Assembly: GCA_041397865.1 (NCBI GenBank)
Contig: JAWKVT010000001.1
Span: forward strand, 992,001 to 1,056,000
Length of the DNA: 64,000 nucleotides
Direction of reading: 5' to 3'
DNA from: TMED27 sp041397865
Lineage (GTDB): Bacteria > Pseudomonadota > Alphaproteobacteria > Micavibrionales > Micavibrionaceae
Within the stretch, counting starts at the first letter, position 1. Every line of letters starts with the position of its first letter. A program made the position numbers and the translations under genes. A model generated the notes under the pieces. That model was not told where the DNA came from. It saw nothing but the letters and a program-made list of their open reading frames with translations, and made no database searches. Positions 40,057 to 48,407 of the stretch are shown here, in pieces.

Positions 40057-40874
40057 GTCTCACTCTCCTCGCCCGCCAGCGCGCGCATATAAACCGGACG
40101 AAACAACCCGTCCTGCTTGATTTCCAGCTTGCCCTGCTTCACCAGTTCCAGCCCCGCCGTAAAGGTCGAAGCCATAGCCGAGCGGCCAAACAGCCTGTCT
40201 TTAATCCCTTCAGGCATAAAGCTTTCCAGCGTACTCCACACGGAAGACATGCCCTTGCGGGGAAGCTGCCCGAGCATGCGGGTCAAACGGCTCATCGCAT
40301 TTTCCGTGGACATCAGGTTAAAACTCGGCAGATCGTAATGACTGCCCTCAACCCGTTTTTTAATATCGCCATAAGCCTTGATAAGATCGTAAAACTTCAC
40401 ATCCCAGACCGTCGTCGTCTTAACCCGCACGCCCTCCGGCGCGCCGCGCACAAACACCGCCTGCCCTTTTTGCGGACAAGCCATAAGCTTCTCCGCCGCT
40501 TCCTGCATCGCCTCCAACCGGCGAAGCTGGAATTGCAGCGCCTCGGCCATCTCCTCGGCGCTCGGGTCCGCATCCTCACCCTCGCGCGGCAAGAGAAGGC
40601 GCGACTTCAGATAGGCCAGCCACGCCGCCATCACCAGATATTCTGCCGCCAAATCAAGATTTAGAGCCTTGGCCCGCCCCATAAATGCAAGATACTGGCG
40701 CACAAGTTGCAGAATCGAAACCTGCATAAGGTCCACTTTTTGATTTCGCGCAAGCTCCAGCAAAACATCAATCGGCCCCTCAAACCCGTCAATGTTGAGT
40801 AACAAAGCATCCGCCTCGCTCACGGGAGCCATGCGCGGCGGATCTTCTTCAAATTTCTGAGCTTCATTTTGCAT
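40053..40874 (-). CDS. scpA: Segregation and condensation protein A
   Basis: 273 aa kleisin linking Smc heads. I chose the ATG at 40874 (MQNEAQKFEED); the longer frame reads into repeat D. Conserved LLLNIDGFEGPIDVLLELAR, VDLMQVSILQLVRQYLAFM, YLVMAAWLAYLKSRLLLP, and a C-terminal winged helix. Coupled to scpB by a 4-bp overlap. Confidence 0.94.
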   Translation of the reverse strand: MQNEAQKFEEDPPRMAPVSEADALLLNIDGFEGPIDVLLELARNQKVDLMQVSILQLVRQYLAFMGRAKALNLDLAAEYLVMAAWLAYLKSRLLLPREGEDADPSAEEMAEALQFQLRRLEAMQEAAEKLMACPQKGQAVFVRGAPEGVRVKTTTVWDVKFYDLIKAYGDIKKRVEGSHYDLPSFNLMSTENAMSRLTRMLGQLPRKGMSSVWSTLESFMPEGIKDRLFGRSAMASTFTAGLELVKQGKLEIKQDGLFRPVYMRALAGEESET

Positions 40875-40885
40875 TTTTATTTTTT

Positions 40886-41037
40886 TAACCACGAATAGAC
40901 GCAAATACACACGAATTTTTTAAACCACCAAGACACGGAGACACCAAGAAGAAATGATTATAAAAGCTTGGTGCCCTTGGTGTCTTGGTGGTTGATTTTT
41001 TTATTCGTGTTCGCTCGTGTTTATTTGCGCTTTAAAT
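40886..41037. repeat. Inverted repeat D, two nested elements
   Basis: Inner pair: AACCACCAAGACACGGAGAC... (40923-40950) with CTTGGTGCCCTTGGTGTCTT... (40967-40993), an element of the B word family. Outer pair: TTAACCACGAATAGACGCAA... (40886-40921) with TTATTCGTGTTCGCTCGTGT, then TTATTTGCGCTTTAA (40996-41036), a different word. The inner element sits exactly in the loop of the outer one. Located between scpA and nagZ. Confidence 0.75.
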
Positions 41038-41043
41038 CCTTTA

Positions 41044-42030
41044 CTATGCCGCCATATTGGTCATACCCGCCGCTTTTTGCAAGCGTTTCTGCGCCTTTTG
41101 GGACAAGTTAGGCACAATTTCAGCAATTTTTTCCATCACCCCCAAATCCCCGGCACAATACAGTGCTGCATCGCAACCTGCCTCAATCGAAAGCACCGCC
41201 CGAGCCGCCACTTCGCCATATCCGGCCAACGCCTCCATATCCAGATCATCAGAAAGCAAAAATCCTTCAAAACCAATATCTTCTCTGATGATCTTCTGAA
41301 TAACATCAGAAGACACAGACGCCGGATGTTCAGGATCAATTTTTTCATACACAATATGTGCCACCATTCCCCAGACAAGGCCGCCCACAGTAGCTTTAGA
41401 AACAATACGAAACGGATCGAAATCAGCGCCCCGCAAATCTTCCAGCGATGCAGAAACACGTGGTAAACCCTTGTGACTATCCACTTTTCCCCGCCCATGC
41501 CCAGGAATGTGTTTAATCACCGGCGTAATGCCCGCAGCCAGAAAATGCCGACACACAGAAAGACCAAGCCTTCCAACCACTTGCGGATCATTGCTAAACG
41601 CCCGATCGCCAATCGCATCATGCGTAGCATCCGTAAGCACATCCATAACCGGCGCGCAATTCACATTCACCCCGCACTCGGAAAGCTCCTCAGCCATCTG
41701 CAAAATCGTAAAACGAAGCGCCTCCAAAGCGCCGTCCATATCACCGACAGCCTTATCACCAAATGACCGCATCGGCGGGTATTGCCGCCAAACGGGGGGC
41801 TTCAGCCGCTGCACCCGCCCGCCTTCCTGATCTATCAGGACCGGACAATTCCGCCCCAGCGTTTCCCGCAAATCATCCGTAAGCGCCCGCACCTGCGCCG
41901 GATTTTCACAATTGCGCGCAAAAAGAATAAATCCCAGCGGATTGGCCTCTTTAAAAAAAACCCGCTCACCGGAACTTAATTCCAGTCCCTCACAAGAAAA
42001 AATCACCGCTTTTGCATCACTCAAAGACAT
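41044..42030 (-). CDS. nagZ: Beta-N-acetylhexosaminidase NagZ
   Basis: 328 aa GH3 enzyme removing GlcNAc from anhydro-muropeptides in the cytoplasm (wall recycling). NPLGFILFARNCENPAQVRA, LIDQEGGRVQRLKPP, the GH3 signature PVIKHIPGHGRGKVDSHKGL with the catalytic His, and FLLSDDLDMEALAGYGEVAA with the nucleophile Asp. Complete. In the usual place upstream of scpA. Confidence 0.95.
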   Translation of the reverse strand: MSLSDAKAVIFSCEGLELSSGERVFFKEANPLGFILFARNCENPAQVRALTDDLRETLGRNCPVLIDQEGGRVQRLKPPVWRQYPPMRSFGDKAVGDMDGALEALRFTILQMAEELSECGVNVNCAPVMDVLTDATHDAIGDRAFSNDPQVVGRLGLSVCRHFLAAGITPVIKHIPGHGRGKVDSHKGLPRVSASLEDLRGADFDPFRIVSKATVGGLVWGMVAHIVYEKIDPEHPASVSSDVIQKIIREDIGFEGFLLSDDLDMEALAGYGEVAARAVLSIEAGCDAALYCAGDLGVMEKIAEIVPNLSQKAQKRLQKAAGMTNMAA

Positions 42031-42084
42031 GAATTAACCATACAAAATATACTAAAAATGCACCACCGAAATAAGCGGTTCCGG

Positions 42085-42741
42085 CTAACGAAACCCTGTA
42101 GGCTGAATAGGAGCAATTAAAGTTTGCCGTTTCCGATTATCTCCCAGCCCATATCGCACAGAAAACCCGTGAATCGTCGCCTGCTCGCCAAATGCATCAG
42201 GCACAATAAAACCTACAAGCCCCGAAGCCAAACAAAAAGGCCCCTGAATATTATCGGCATATCTTTTAAAACGATTACTTCCTTCACTCAACTCCGCATC
42301 TCCACCAAGCGATTTATACAGCGCATCACGCTGGGGATAGCCTTCCGAAACAAAATAAAAATGAGTACCCAGCCCTTCCCACGATTGCGTTAAGTTCAAA
42401 ACCCGCCCGTTAAGCAGCCTTTTCGAAGATATACTTTCCGGAGATTGCCGCCCGGCAGACTCGTCTGTATGAAGGTTAACACCAGCCCTAAAATCCGTTC
42501 TTACATCGGGGGTAAGAGCGTTATACACAAAAGTCCCTTGCCCGTTTTCACGCTTCAAAATGTCATGAAGATCTTCTAAACCGGGAGGCATCCACGCAAT
42601 AATCCGGCATTCCCCCTGTTGAACAAGCTTATCTACATCACGCAAAGCCGCACTAACAGAATTTCTCCGCTTAATAAACGTAAAGCAAGCCTCCGGATGG
42701 TCATCCATACTGACAATTTGCGGGCGCTCAAACACTCTCAA
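42085..42741 (-). CDS. Hypothetical protein, 218 aa
   Basis: Soluble, no signal peptide. Mixed alpha/beta with MRVFERPQIVSMDDHPEACF at the start, ECRIIAWMPPGLEDLHDILK, a substrate-like central part and GFIVPDAFGEQATIHGFSVR near the end. I do not recognise the family. It interrupts the otherwise conserved SPOR-protein/nagZ adjacency, on the same strand. Confidence 0.6.
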   Translation of the reverse strand: MRVFERPQIVSMDDHPEACFTFIKRRNSVSAALRDVDKLVQQGECRIIAWMPPGLEDLHDILKRENGQGTFVYNALTPDVRTDFRAGVNLHTDESAGRQSPESISSKRLLNGRVLNLTQSWEGLGTHFYFVSEGYPQRDALYKSLGGDAELSEGSNRFKRYADNIQGPFCLASGLVGFIVPDAFGEQATIHGFSVRYGLGDNRKRQTLIAPIQPTGFR

Positions 42742-42804
42742 CCTCTTGCACTTTTAACAAGCGCAATCAGGTATCACAGAGGCTAGACATATGTCAAAAA
42801 AACT

Positions 42805-43884
42805 TTACTGCGTGACCAAACACCCGCCGGGTTTCTGAGCTTTAATAGAATCGCAAATCCTGCCCGCGCTCTCCTTACTCATCGGCCCGGCCTGAATGCG
42901 GTAGAACGTACCACGATCAGCCACTTCCGCAGCCTGCACCCGATGCGGCACACCACTAAGCTCCGTTGAAAACGCCTTTTGCAAACGGCCCCACTCGCTC
43001 TGCGCACCGTCAAGAGACTTCACGCTGCCAAGCTGCACATAATGCTGCCCCGGCTCAACCGCAAAATTGCGCACATCGTCGTCGCGCAGGGCATTCCCCG
43101 CCGCAGGCTTGATCGACGCCGCCCCAGTGGCCACATCGCTAATACTTCCCGCCGCAGCAACATTGCTGTCTTTTCGGTCCAAAACCGATTTCACAAATTC
43201 CAGCGTTTCAGGGCTCTCCCCCGGCTTATGAATAATTTTAGGACGCTCGGCCTCAACAGGCGCAGACACATCAGAAGCAGATGCCACCGCCTCAGGCTTT
43301 GGCGGCTTGACCTCCATCCTTTTCTCAACCTCTTCCTCAATCTTTTGCAAAGTCACCGGCGCAGACTCTTCAGATTCCGCCGCCGCCAGCGTGGAACCGC
43401 CATCCACGGAATCATCCTGAACACGTTCACCACCGCGCGTCTCATCAGCAGCATCCTCAACCTGACGGGCAAAAGCCGCAAGCTTGTCAACCGTCTCCTC
43501 CTCGCTAAAAAGATTCTCAACCGGCGCGGATTCCGCCCCGCCCCGCCCGTCCATCACGGCGAAAACCGTGCTGTCGCGATTCGGTATACTCATCCCGCCC
43601 GGATCCGCAGGGATTTCCTTATAAGCCAGCGTATCGGCCCGCACGACCGGCGCTTCGGTCTCTCCACCGGGATAAACCGCCATAATCACCGCAGCAAACG
43701 CAACCCCGCAAACCAACAGTGCCCCGGTCGCCACAAGCGGGCTGGTAAGCTTATCCGAAAAACCGGAACCGAAAGCTTTCTCAAAAAAGCCCCTTTTCCG
43801 TACCGGTCTGGTGTCAAAGCTGTCCAGACCGTATTGATGCGGCTGCTGGTTGCCGAAACGCGGATAATTTGGATCTTGATTCAT
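42805..43884 (-). CDS. SPOR-domain cell-division-associated protein, 359 aa
   Basis: Start at MNQDPNYPRFGNQQPHQYGL with GAGGGG 6 bp upstream; the longer frame overlaps dgt. One membrane helix at ~45-70 (PLVATGALLVCGVAFAAVIM), a long acidic, proline-containing periplasmic linker, and a C-terminal SPOR domain (~280-358: EPGQHYVQLGSVKSLDGAQS, FYRIQAGPMSKESAGRICDS). SPOR domains bind denuded septal peptidoglycan. FtsN-like in layout, not proven to be FtsN. Confidence 0.88.
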   Translation of the reverse strand: MNQDPNYPRFGNQQPHQYGLDSFDTRPVRKRGFFEKAFGSGFSDKLTSPLVATGALLVCGVAFAAVIMAVYPGGETEAPVVRADTLAYKEIPADPGGMSIPNRDSTVFAVMDGRGGAESAPVENLFSEEETVDKLAAFARQVEDAADETRGGERVQDDSVDGGSTLAAAESEESAPVTLQKIEEEVEKRMEVKPPKPEAVASASDVSAPVEAERPKIIHKPGESPETLEFVKSVLDRKDSNVAAAGSISDVATGAASIKPAAGNALRDDDVRNFAVEPGQHYVQLGSVKSLDGAQSEWGRLQKAFSTELSGVPHRVQAAEVADRGTFYRIQAGPMSKESAGRICDSIKAQKPGGCLVTQ

Positions 43885-43931
43885 GTGAAGCCCCCTCACG
43901 CAGTGATTCGTTAAATAATGACGGGTAAATT

Positions 43932-45149
43932 CTATTTCAGATCCCAATACAGATCAAACAGCCGTTCATGCTCGCGAATGGCGTAACGATCAGTCATCCC
44001 GGCAATATAGTCGGCAACAATACGCGCCCTGACCCGCTCATCCCCTGCGCCTCCGGCCTCTTCCACGCGAGCTTGCCAGTTGCCCGGCAGCACCTTGTAA
44101 TTTTTAACAAAGGCTGTGAATAAGTCGCTGACGATCCGCTCAACCTTCAGATGAATCCGGTTAATCGTATAATGGTGGTACATCCGCTCGAACAAAAACG
44201 CGCGCAACTCATCGACCTTTTCACGCATCCCCTCGGAAAACGCCACCACCTGCCGCCCCGCATTGCGAATATCCTCAACATTTTGCGGACGAAGCCGCCC
44301 CAGCCGCGCCTCGGTTTCGTGCAAAACATCCTCAACCATCGCGCCGATCATCTCGCGCACGATCTCCGGCACGAAATAACGCCCATCCAACTCGCCGTAT
44401 TCCGCGCGAATCGCATGCATCACCTCACCCAAAAGCCGTACATCCTCAAGATCCTTAAGCGTAAAAAGATGCGCACGCAAACCGTCCTCGACATCGTGAT
44501 TGTTATACGCAATATCATCCGACAATGCCGCAACCTGCGCCTCCATCGAAGCATGCCCACCAAGCTCTAGATCAACTTTCGCCTGCAACTCCCTGACAGC
44601 AATATGAAAGTCGCCCTCTTCAACCTTCAGCGGGCCGTTATGTTTCACCACCCCCTCCAGCGTTTCCCACGTCAGGTTTAAACCGTTCCAGTTCGGATAC
44701 TTACGCTCCAGTGTTGTCAAAACACGTAAAGATTGATCGTTATGATCGAACCCGCCAAAAGGCTCCATGCATTTATTCAAATACTCCTCGCCGATATGCG
44801 CAAACGGCGTATGGCCCAGATCATGCGCCAGCGCAATCCCCTCAGCCAGATCTTCATTCACCATCAACGCCCGCGCAATCGAACGGGTAATCTGCGCCAC
44901 CTCCAGCGTATGGGTCAGCCGCGTGCGGTAATGATCGCCCTCGTCATACACAAACACCTGCGTCTTGTATTTCAGGCGGCGAAAAGCCGAAGCATGGATA
45001 ATCCGGTCACGGTCGCGCTGAAACGCGGTGCGGTGCGCGCTTTCTTTCTCCGCATGCACCCTCCCCCGCGAATGCTCAGGCACGCACGCATACGCCGCCA
45101 GCGGCAAAGCACAATAATTATAGGACGGTTGCTTGTTTGGATTGCTCAT
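43932..45149 (-). CDS. dgt: dGTP triphosphohydrolase-like protein
   Basis: 405 aa HD-domain enzyme. RDRIIHASAFRRLKYKTQVF, then HYRTRLTHTLEVAQITRSIA gives the first metal His, and GIALAHDLGHTPFAHIGEEY the HD pair. SDDIAYNNHDVEDGLRA carries the final Asp. Short (type 2/3) Dgt form as in other alphaproteobacteria. It hydrolyses dNTPs to nucleoside plus PPPi. Divergent from erpA with a 28-bp gap. Confidence 0.93.
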   Translation of the reverse strand: MSNPNKQPSYNYCALPLAAYACVPEHSRGRVHAEKESAHRTAFQRDRDRIIHASAFRRLKYKTQVFVYDEGDHYRTRLTHTLEVAQITRSIARALMVNEDLAEGIALAHDLGHTPFAHIGEEYLNKCMEPFGGFDHNDQSLRVLTTLERKYPNWNGLNLTWETLEGVVKHNGPLKVEEGDFHIAVRELQAKVDLELGGHASMEAQVAALSDDIAYNNHDVEDGLRAHLFTLKDLEDVRLLGEVMHAIRAEYGELDGRYFVPEIVREMIGAMVEDVLHETEARLGRLRPQNVEDIRNAGRQVVAFSEGMREKVDELRAFLFERMYHHYTINRIHLKVERIVSDLFTAFVKNYKVLPGNWQARVEEAGGAGDERVRARIVADYIAGMTDRYAIREHERLFDLYWDLK

Positions 45150-45177
45150 GACTCACTCTACACTATATAATAATGCC

Positions 45178-45501
45178 ATGAGCTTAATCATTGACAATAG
45201 CGCCGTAAAGCGCATTCACGAACTGCGGACGCAGCAAGGCAAAAACACCCTGATGCTGCGCATCACCGTAGACGGCGGCGGGTGCTCCGGGTTTCAATAT
45301 ATCCTCGAACTTACCGAAGACATCAAAGATAAAGACCTGACCTTCGCAGATGCCATCGTTACCGACGATATCTCAATGCCCTTCCTGAACGGCGCCACTA
45401 TAAAATTCAAAGACGACCTGATCGGCTCGGAATTCACAATCGACAACCCCAACGCCCAAAGCGGATGCGGGTGCGGGACATCCTTTTCAATTAAAAGCTG
45501 A
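45178..45501 (+). CDS. erpA: A-type iron-sulfur carrier, ErpA-like
   Basis: 107 aa from MSLIIDNSAVKRIHELRTQQ; the upstream in-frame ATG lies in the dgt leader. It delivers Fe-S clusters to apoproteins. The three cluster cysteines are present: VDGGGCSGFQY and the C-terminal GCGCGTSFSI. IscA, SufA and ErpA share this fold; the position next to dgt and xthA, usual for alphaproteobacterial erpA, favours ErpA. Confidence 0.9.
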   Translation: MSLIIDNSAVKRIHELRTQQGKNTLMLRITVDGGGCSGFQYILELTEDIKDKDLTFADAIVTDDISMPFLNGATIKFKDDLIGSEFTIDNPNAQSGCGCGTSFSIKS

Positions 45502-45625
45502 AACAAAAACTCATACACATACAAAACAATGCAAACCAAAGTAAAAATTGAAGACCGCAAAAGAAACGCCTATATTTTTCAAGGGAATAAACAGAACAAA
45601 AACACGCCAATGCAAGGAAATCCCT

Positions 45626-45982
45626 ATGTCGCAATCAGCATTTGAAAAAATCGGCGGAGACAAAGCTGCTGACAAAATCGTGATTCTCTTTTATTCAAAA
45701 GTTTTACAGGACCCGCATATCAGCCATTTTTTCGACGAAATCGACATTATCGCGCAAATCGCCCACCAGAAAAAATTCCTCAAATACGCTCTGTGCGAAA
45801 TGCCTTACCCCGGCAAAAGCCTGCGAAAGGCCCATGAACACCTCAATCTGGACGAGAGCCATTTTGACGCCGTAATCGACCATTTCAAAGAAACCCTTAC
45901 AGAAGTCGGCCTCCCTACGCACACGATAACAGAAGTTATGGCCATCCTCAGAGCAACCCGCGATGATGTGTTGAATCTTTAA
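45626..45982 (+). CDS. Truncated haemoglobin, group I-like
   Basis: 118 aa from MSQSAFEKIGGDKAADKIVI with an AAGGAA ribosome site; a 26-residue upstream extension is unlikely. 2/2 globin fold: helix B/E region FYSKVLQDPHISHFFDEIDI, distal segment QKKFLKYALCEMP, and the proximal His in LRKAHEHLNLDESHF. Such globins bind O2/NO. No partner reductase adjacent. Confidence 0.85.
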   Translation: MSQSAFEKIGGDKAADKIVILFYSKVLQDPHISHFFDEIDIIAQIAHQKKFLKYALCEMPYPGKSLRKAHEHLNLDESHFDAVIDHFKETLTEVGLPTHTITEVMAILRATRDDVLNL

Positions 45983-46006
45983 GCCGGATCGTTCTATTCT
46001 GCCCCC

Positions 46007-46774
46007 ATGAAAATTGCCAGTTGGAACATAAACTCCCTCAAAGCGCGGCGGCAGCATGTTGAACGTTATTTGAGCGATTCCGCCCCTGACATACTGATGG
46101 TACAAGAGCTTAAAGGCGAAGAGTTTCCCTCTAACGAATTCAAGGCATCAGGCTGGCAAACCGCCGCCATCACCCAAAAAGCCTATAACGGCGTGGCTGT
46201 TTTTTCGAAAAACCCTATCGAAGTGATCCTCGAGCGCCTCCCCGGCGATGAAAGCGATGAACAAGCCCGCTATATAGAGTTTGAAACCCATCATGGCCTG
46301 CGCCTTATCAATATCTATTTACCCAACGGCAACCCGGTCGATACCGAAAAGTTCTCCTACAAGCTCGACTGGATGGAGCGGCTTTACAACCGCCTGAAAG
46401 CCCTGCGTACAGACAATATCCCCTTCGCCATCGGCGGAGATTTTAACGTAATCCCCGAAGATAAAGATTGCTGGGACCCGAAAGCATGGGAAGGCGATGC
46501 GCTGGCCCGCCCCGAATCCCGCGCAGCCTTCCGCAAACTCCTGAATCTTGGCCTGTACGAAGCCTTCCGCAGCCTCCATAACGCCCCCGGCCAATATACA
46601 TTCTGGGATTATCAGGCAGGCCGCTGGCCAAAAGACGAAGGAATCCGCATCGACCACTTTCTCCTCTCCCCTGAAATCGCCGACCGGCTGGTAAGCTGCA
46701 CCATCGACAAAACCCCGCGTGGATGGGAAAAGCCATCCGACCACACCCCTGTTATAATCGAGATTGAATCGTGA
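46007..46774 (+). CDS. xthA: Exodeoxyribonuclease III / AP endonuclease
   Basis: 255 aa EEP-fold nuclease of base-excision repair. KIASWNINSLKARRQHVERY, the metal Glu in ILMVQELKGEEFP, LINIYLPNGNPVDTEKFSYK, GGDFNVIPEDKDCWDPKAW, RIDHFLLSPEIADRL and the terminal PSDHTPVIIEIES with the catalytic Asp-His. Its stop overlaps the next start (GTGA). Confidence 0.94.
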   Translation: MKIASWNINSLKARRQHVERYLSDSAPDILMVQELKGEEFPSNEFKASGWQTAAITQKAYNGVAVFSKNPIEVILERLPGDESDEQARYIEFETHHGLRLINIYLPNGNPVDTEKFSYKLDWMERLYNRLKALRTDNIPFAIGGDFNVIPEDKDCWDPKAWEGDALARPESRAAFRKLLNLGLYEAFRSLHNAPGQYTFWDYQAGRWPKDEGIRIDHFLLSPEIADRLVSCTIDKTPRGWEKPSDHTPVIIEIES

Positions 46775-47397
46775 AAAAGACGGCCCTGCCCCTAACTCTG
46801 GTTTTATTGGCTGGATGCGCGGGCCAAACCCCGCCCTCTTACCGCTATTACCTCGACCAAAAGGGCCTCGGCCCGCAAACCCCGGAAAGCTTTCAGCACT
46901 GCCACGGCTACGGCTGCCAATATATTGCCGAAGTCACATTTTCACAGCAGGACTGGGCAGAGATTAAACGCATTTTCAGCGCAAACCAAAGCACCCCCGA
47001 AATCGAGCGCAAAACCATCAAAGCTGCCATCGCTCTGTTCGAACAAAAAGTCGGCGCACAAACCGGAACCGACGTCGATTACCGTGGCACATTCCGCAAA
47101 ACCGGGCGATACCAGCTCGACTGCGTCGATGAAAGCACCAATACCACAATCTACCTTTCCCTGTTGCAACAAAAAGGTCTACTCAAACATCACCGCGTAG
47201 AAAGCCCGACAGCGCGCTTCCCCATCATCCACGCCGGACGCTGGCCGCATCAGACCGCAGTCATCAGCGAACTGAAAACGGGCCAATCCTATGTCGTGGA
47301 CTCATGGTTTCACAATAACGGCGCACCACCGGAAATTGTCAGCCTAAAACAATGGAAAGAGGGATGGAAACCGAAAGCCCCTGATGATACTCTATAA
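46771..47397 (+). CDS. Lipoprotein with candidate Cys-His-Asp (transglutaminase-like) site
   Basis: 208 aa, GTG start overlapping xthA. Lipobox LVLLAGCAGQ. In the C-terminal half, GRYQLDCVDESTNTTIYLSL, AGRWPHQTAVISELKTGQSY, and VVDSWFHNNG place Cys, His and Asp in the order used by transglutaminase-like and papain-like proteins. That reading is inference from spacing. Part of a run xthA - this gene - lipoprotein hydrolase. Confidence 0.65.
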   Translation: MKKTALPLTLVLLAGCAGQTPPSYRYYLDQKGLGPQTPESFQHCHGYGCQYIAEVTFSQQDWAEIKRIFSANQSTPEIERKTIKAAIALFEQKVGAQTGTDVDYRGTFRKTGRYQLDCVDESTNTTIYLSLLQQKGLLKHHRVESPTARFPIIHAGRWPHQTAVISELKTGQSYVVDSWFHNNGAPPEIVSLKQWKEGWKPKAPDDTL

Positions 47398-47416
47398 AAA
47401 AACTAAAGGCATAAGC

Positions 47417-48313
47417 ATGAACAGATTCTTCAAACACACCCTATTGGCCATAGCAGGTTTAAGCGCTCTAAGCCTGAGCGCCTGCGGAAAACACGAACCC
47501 TTCCGCGAGGAAGTCGCCGCCCGCCTTGCCAGCCCCGCATGGATGATTAAACGCCCGGTAAATGCCGGCCCGTTCGTTCTCACCGCTTTCGAACGCATGC
47601 ATGAACGCGGTGAAACAGCGACCCTTTATATAGAAGGCGACGGCGAAGCGGAAACCCTTGCCCCGGCCCTGAATGATACCGCACTCTTCAACCCCACGCC
47701 GCATAATCCGGTCGCCCTGCATCTGGCCTCCAGGGACAAATCAAAAAACCTCGCCTATATCGCCCGTCCCTGCCAGTATAGCGGCCTTTTGGACAAAGAC
47801 GGCGATTGCCGCGCCTATTGGGGAGAGGCCCGGTTCGACAGCGAAACCGTAAACGCCTATAACGCCGTTCTCGACGGCATAAAAGCGCGCTATGGCGTAA
47901 CGGACTTCAACCTCGTCGGCTATGACGGCGGTGCCACGCTCGCCGCCCTGCTGGCCGCCGGGCGCAAAGATGTTCTCTCACTCAGGACCGTAGCCGGACG
48001 CTTTGATGTAAACGCGCTGGGCACAAGCCTGCCCCGCCTGCGCACTGTCCCCCAACACCACTTCATCGGTGGACAGGATATGGAAGGCTCACCGGCTGAA
48101 CTCCACACCTACCTACAGGCCCTAGGCGATTCGCAATGTGTCGAACACACGCTCATCCATGAGGCCGAACATGAAAAGGGCTGGGTTAACAAATGGCCGG
48201 AACTGCTTAAAACAAACGTACCGCAATGCTACGTAGAGCCTGAACCGGAATTTATACCCATCGTAAAACCCGAGCCGATCTACGTTCCGCGCATGGGCGG
48301 CAGCAAAAAATGA
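47417..48313 (+). CDS. Alpha/beta-hydrolase-like lipoprotein, 298 aa
   Basis: Start MNRFFKHTLLAIAGLSALSL, lipobox LSLSACGKHE. The rest has hydrolase-like spacing: an oxyanion-type strand (VALHLASRD), the elbow FNLVGYDGGATLAALLAAGR, VPQHHFIGGQDMEG, and a late His in TLIHEAEHEKGW. The elbow reads G-Y-D-G-G, so Asp replaces the usual Ser nucleophile. The enzyme may be inactive or use Asp. 19 bp after the previous lipoprotein. Confidence 0.65.
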   Translation: MNRFFKHTLLAIAGLSALSLSACGKHEPFREEVAARLASPAWMIKRPVNAGPFVLTAFERMHERGETATLYIEGDGEAETLAPALNDTALFNPTPHNPVALHLASRDKSKNLAYIARPCQYSGLLDKDGDCRAYWGEARFDSETVNAYNAVLDGIKARYGVTDFNLVGYDGGATLAALLAAGRKDVLSLRTVAGRFDVNALGTSLPRLRTVPQHHFIGGQDMEGSPAELHTYLQALGDSQCVEHTLIHEAEHEKGWVNKWPELLKTNVPQCYVEPEPEFIPIVKPEPIYVPRMGGSKK

Positions 48314-48323
48314 CCACCCTAAC

Positions 48324-48363
48324 AAAGTTATTTTGAAGAACAAGGGTGTTTTTCAATAACTTT
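48324..48363. terminator. Hairpin after the hydrolase-like gene
   Basis: AAAGTTATT (48324-48332) pairs perfectly with AATAACTTT (48355-48363), with further partial pairing inside. No clear T-run follows on either strand, so it is a weak terminator candidate or an operator. Confidence 0.35.
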
Positions 48364-48407
48364 ATCTGCTAGAGCTTCCCCAAGCTTACACTAAGGAAGA
48401 TTTGCAG

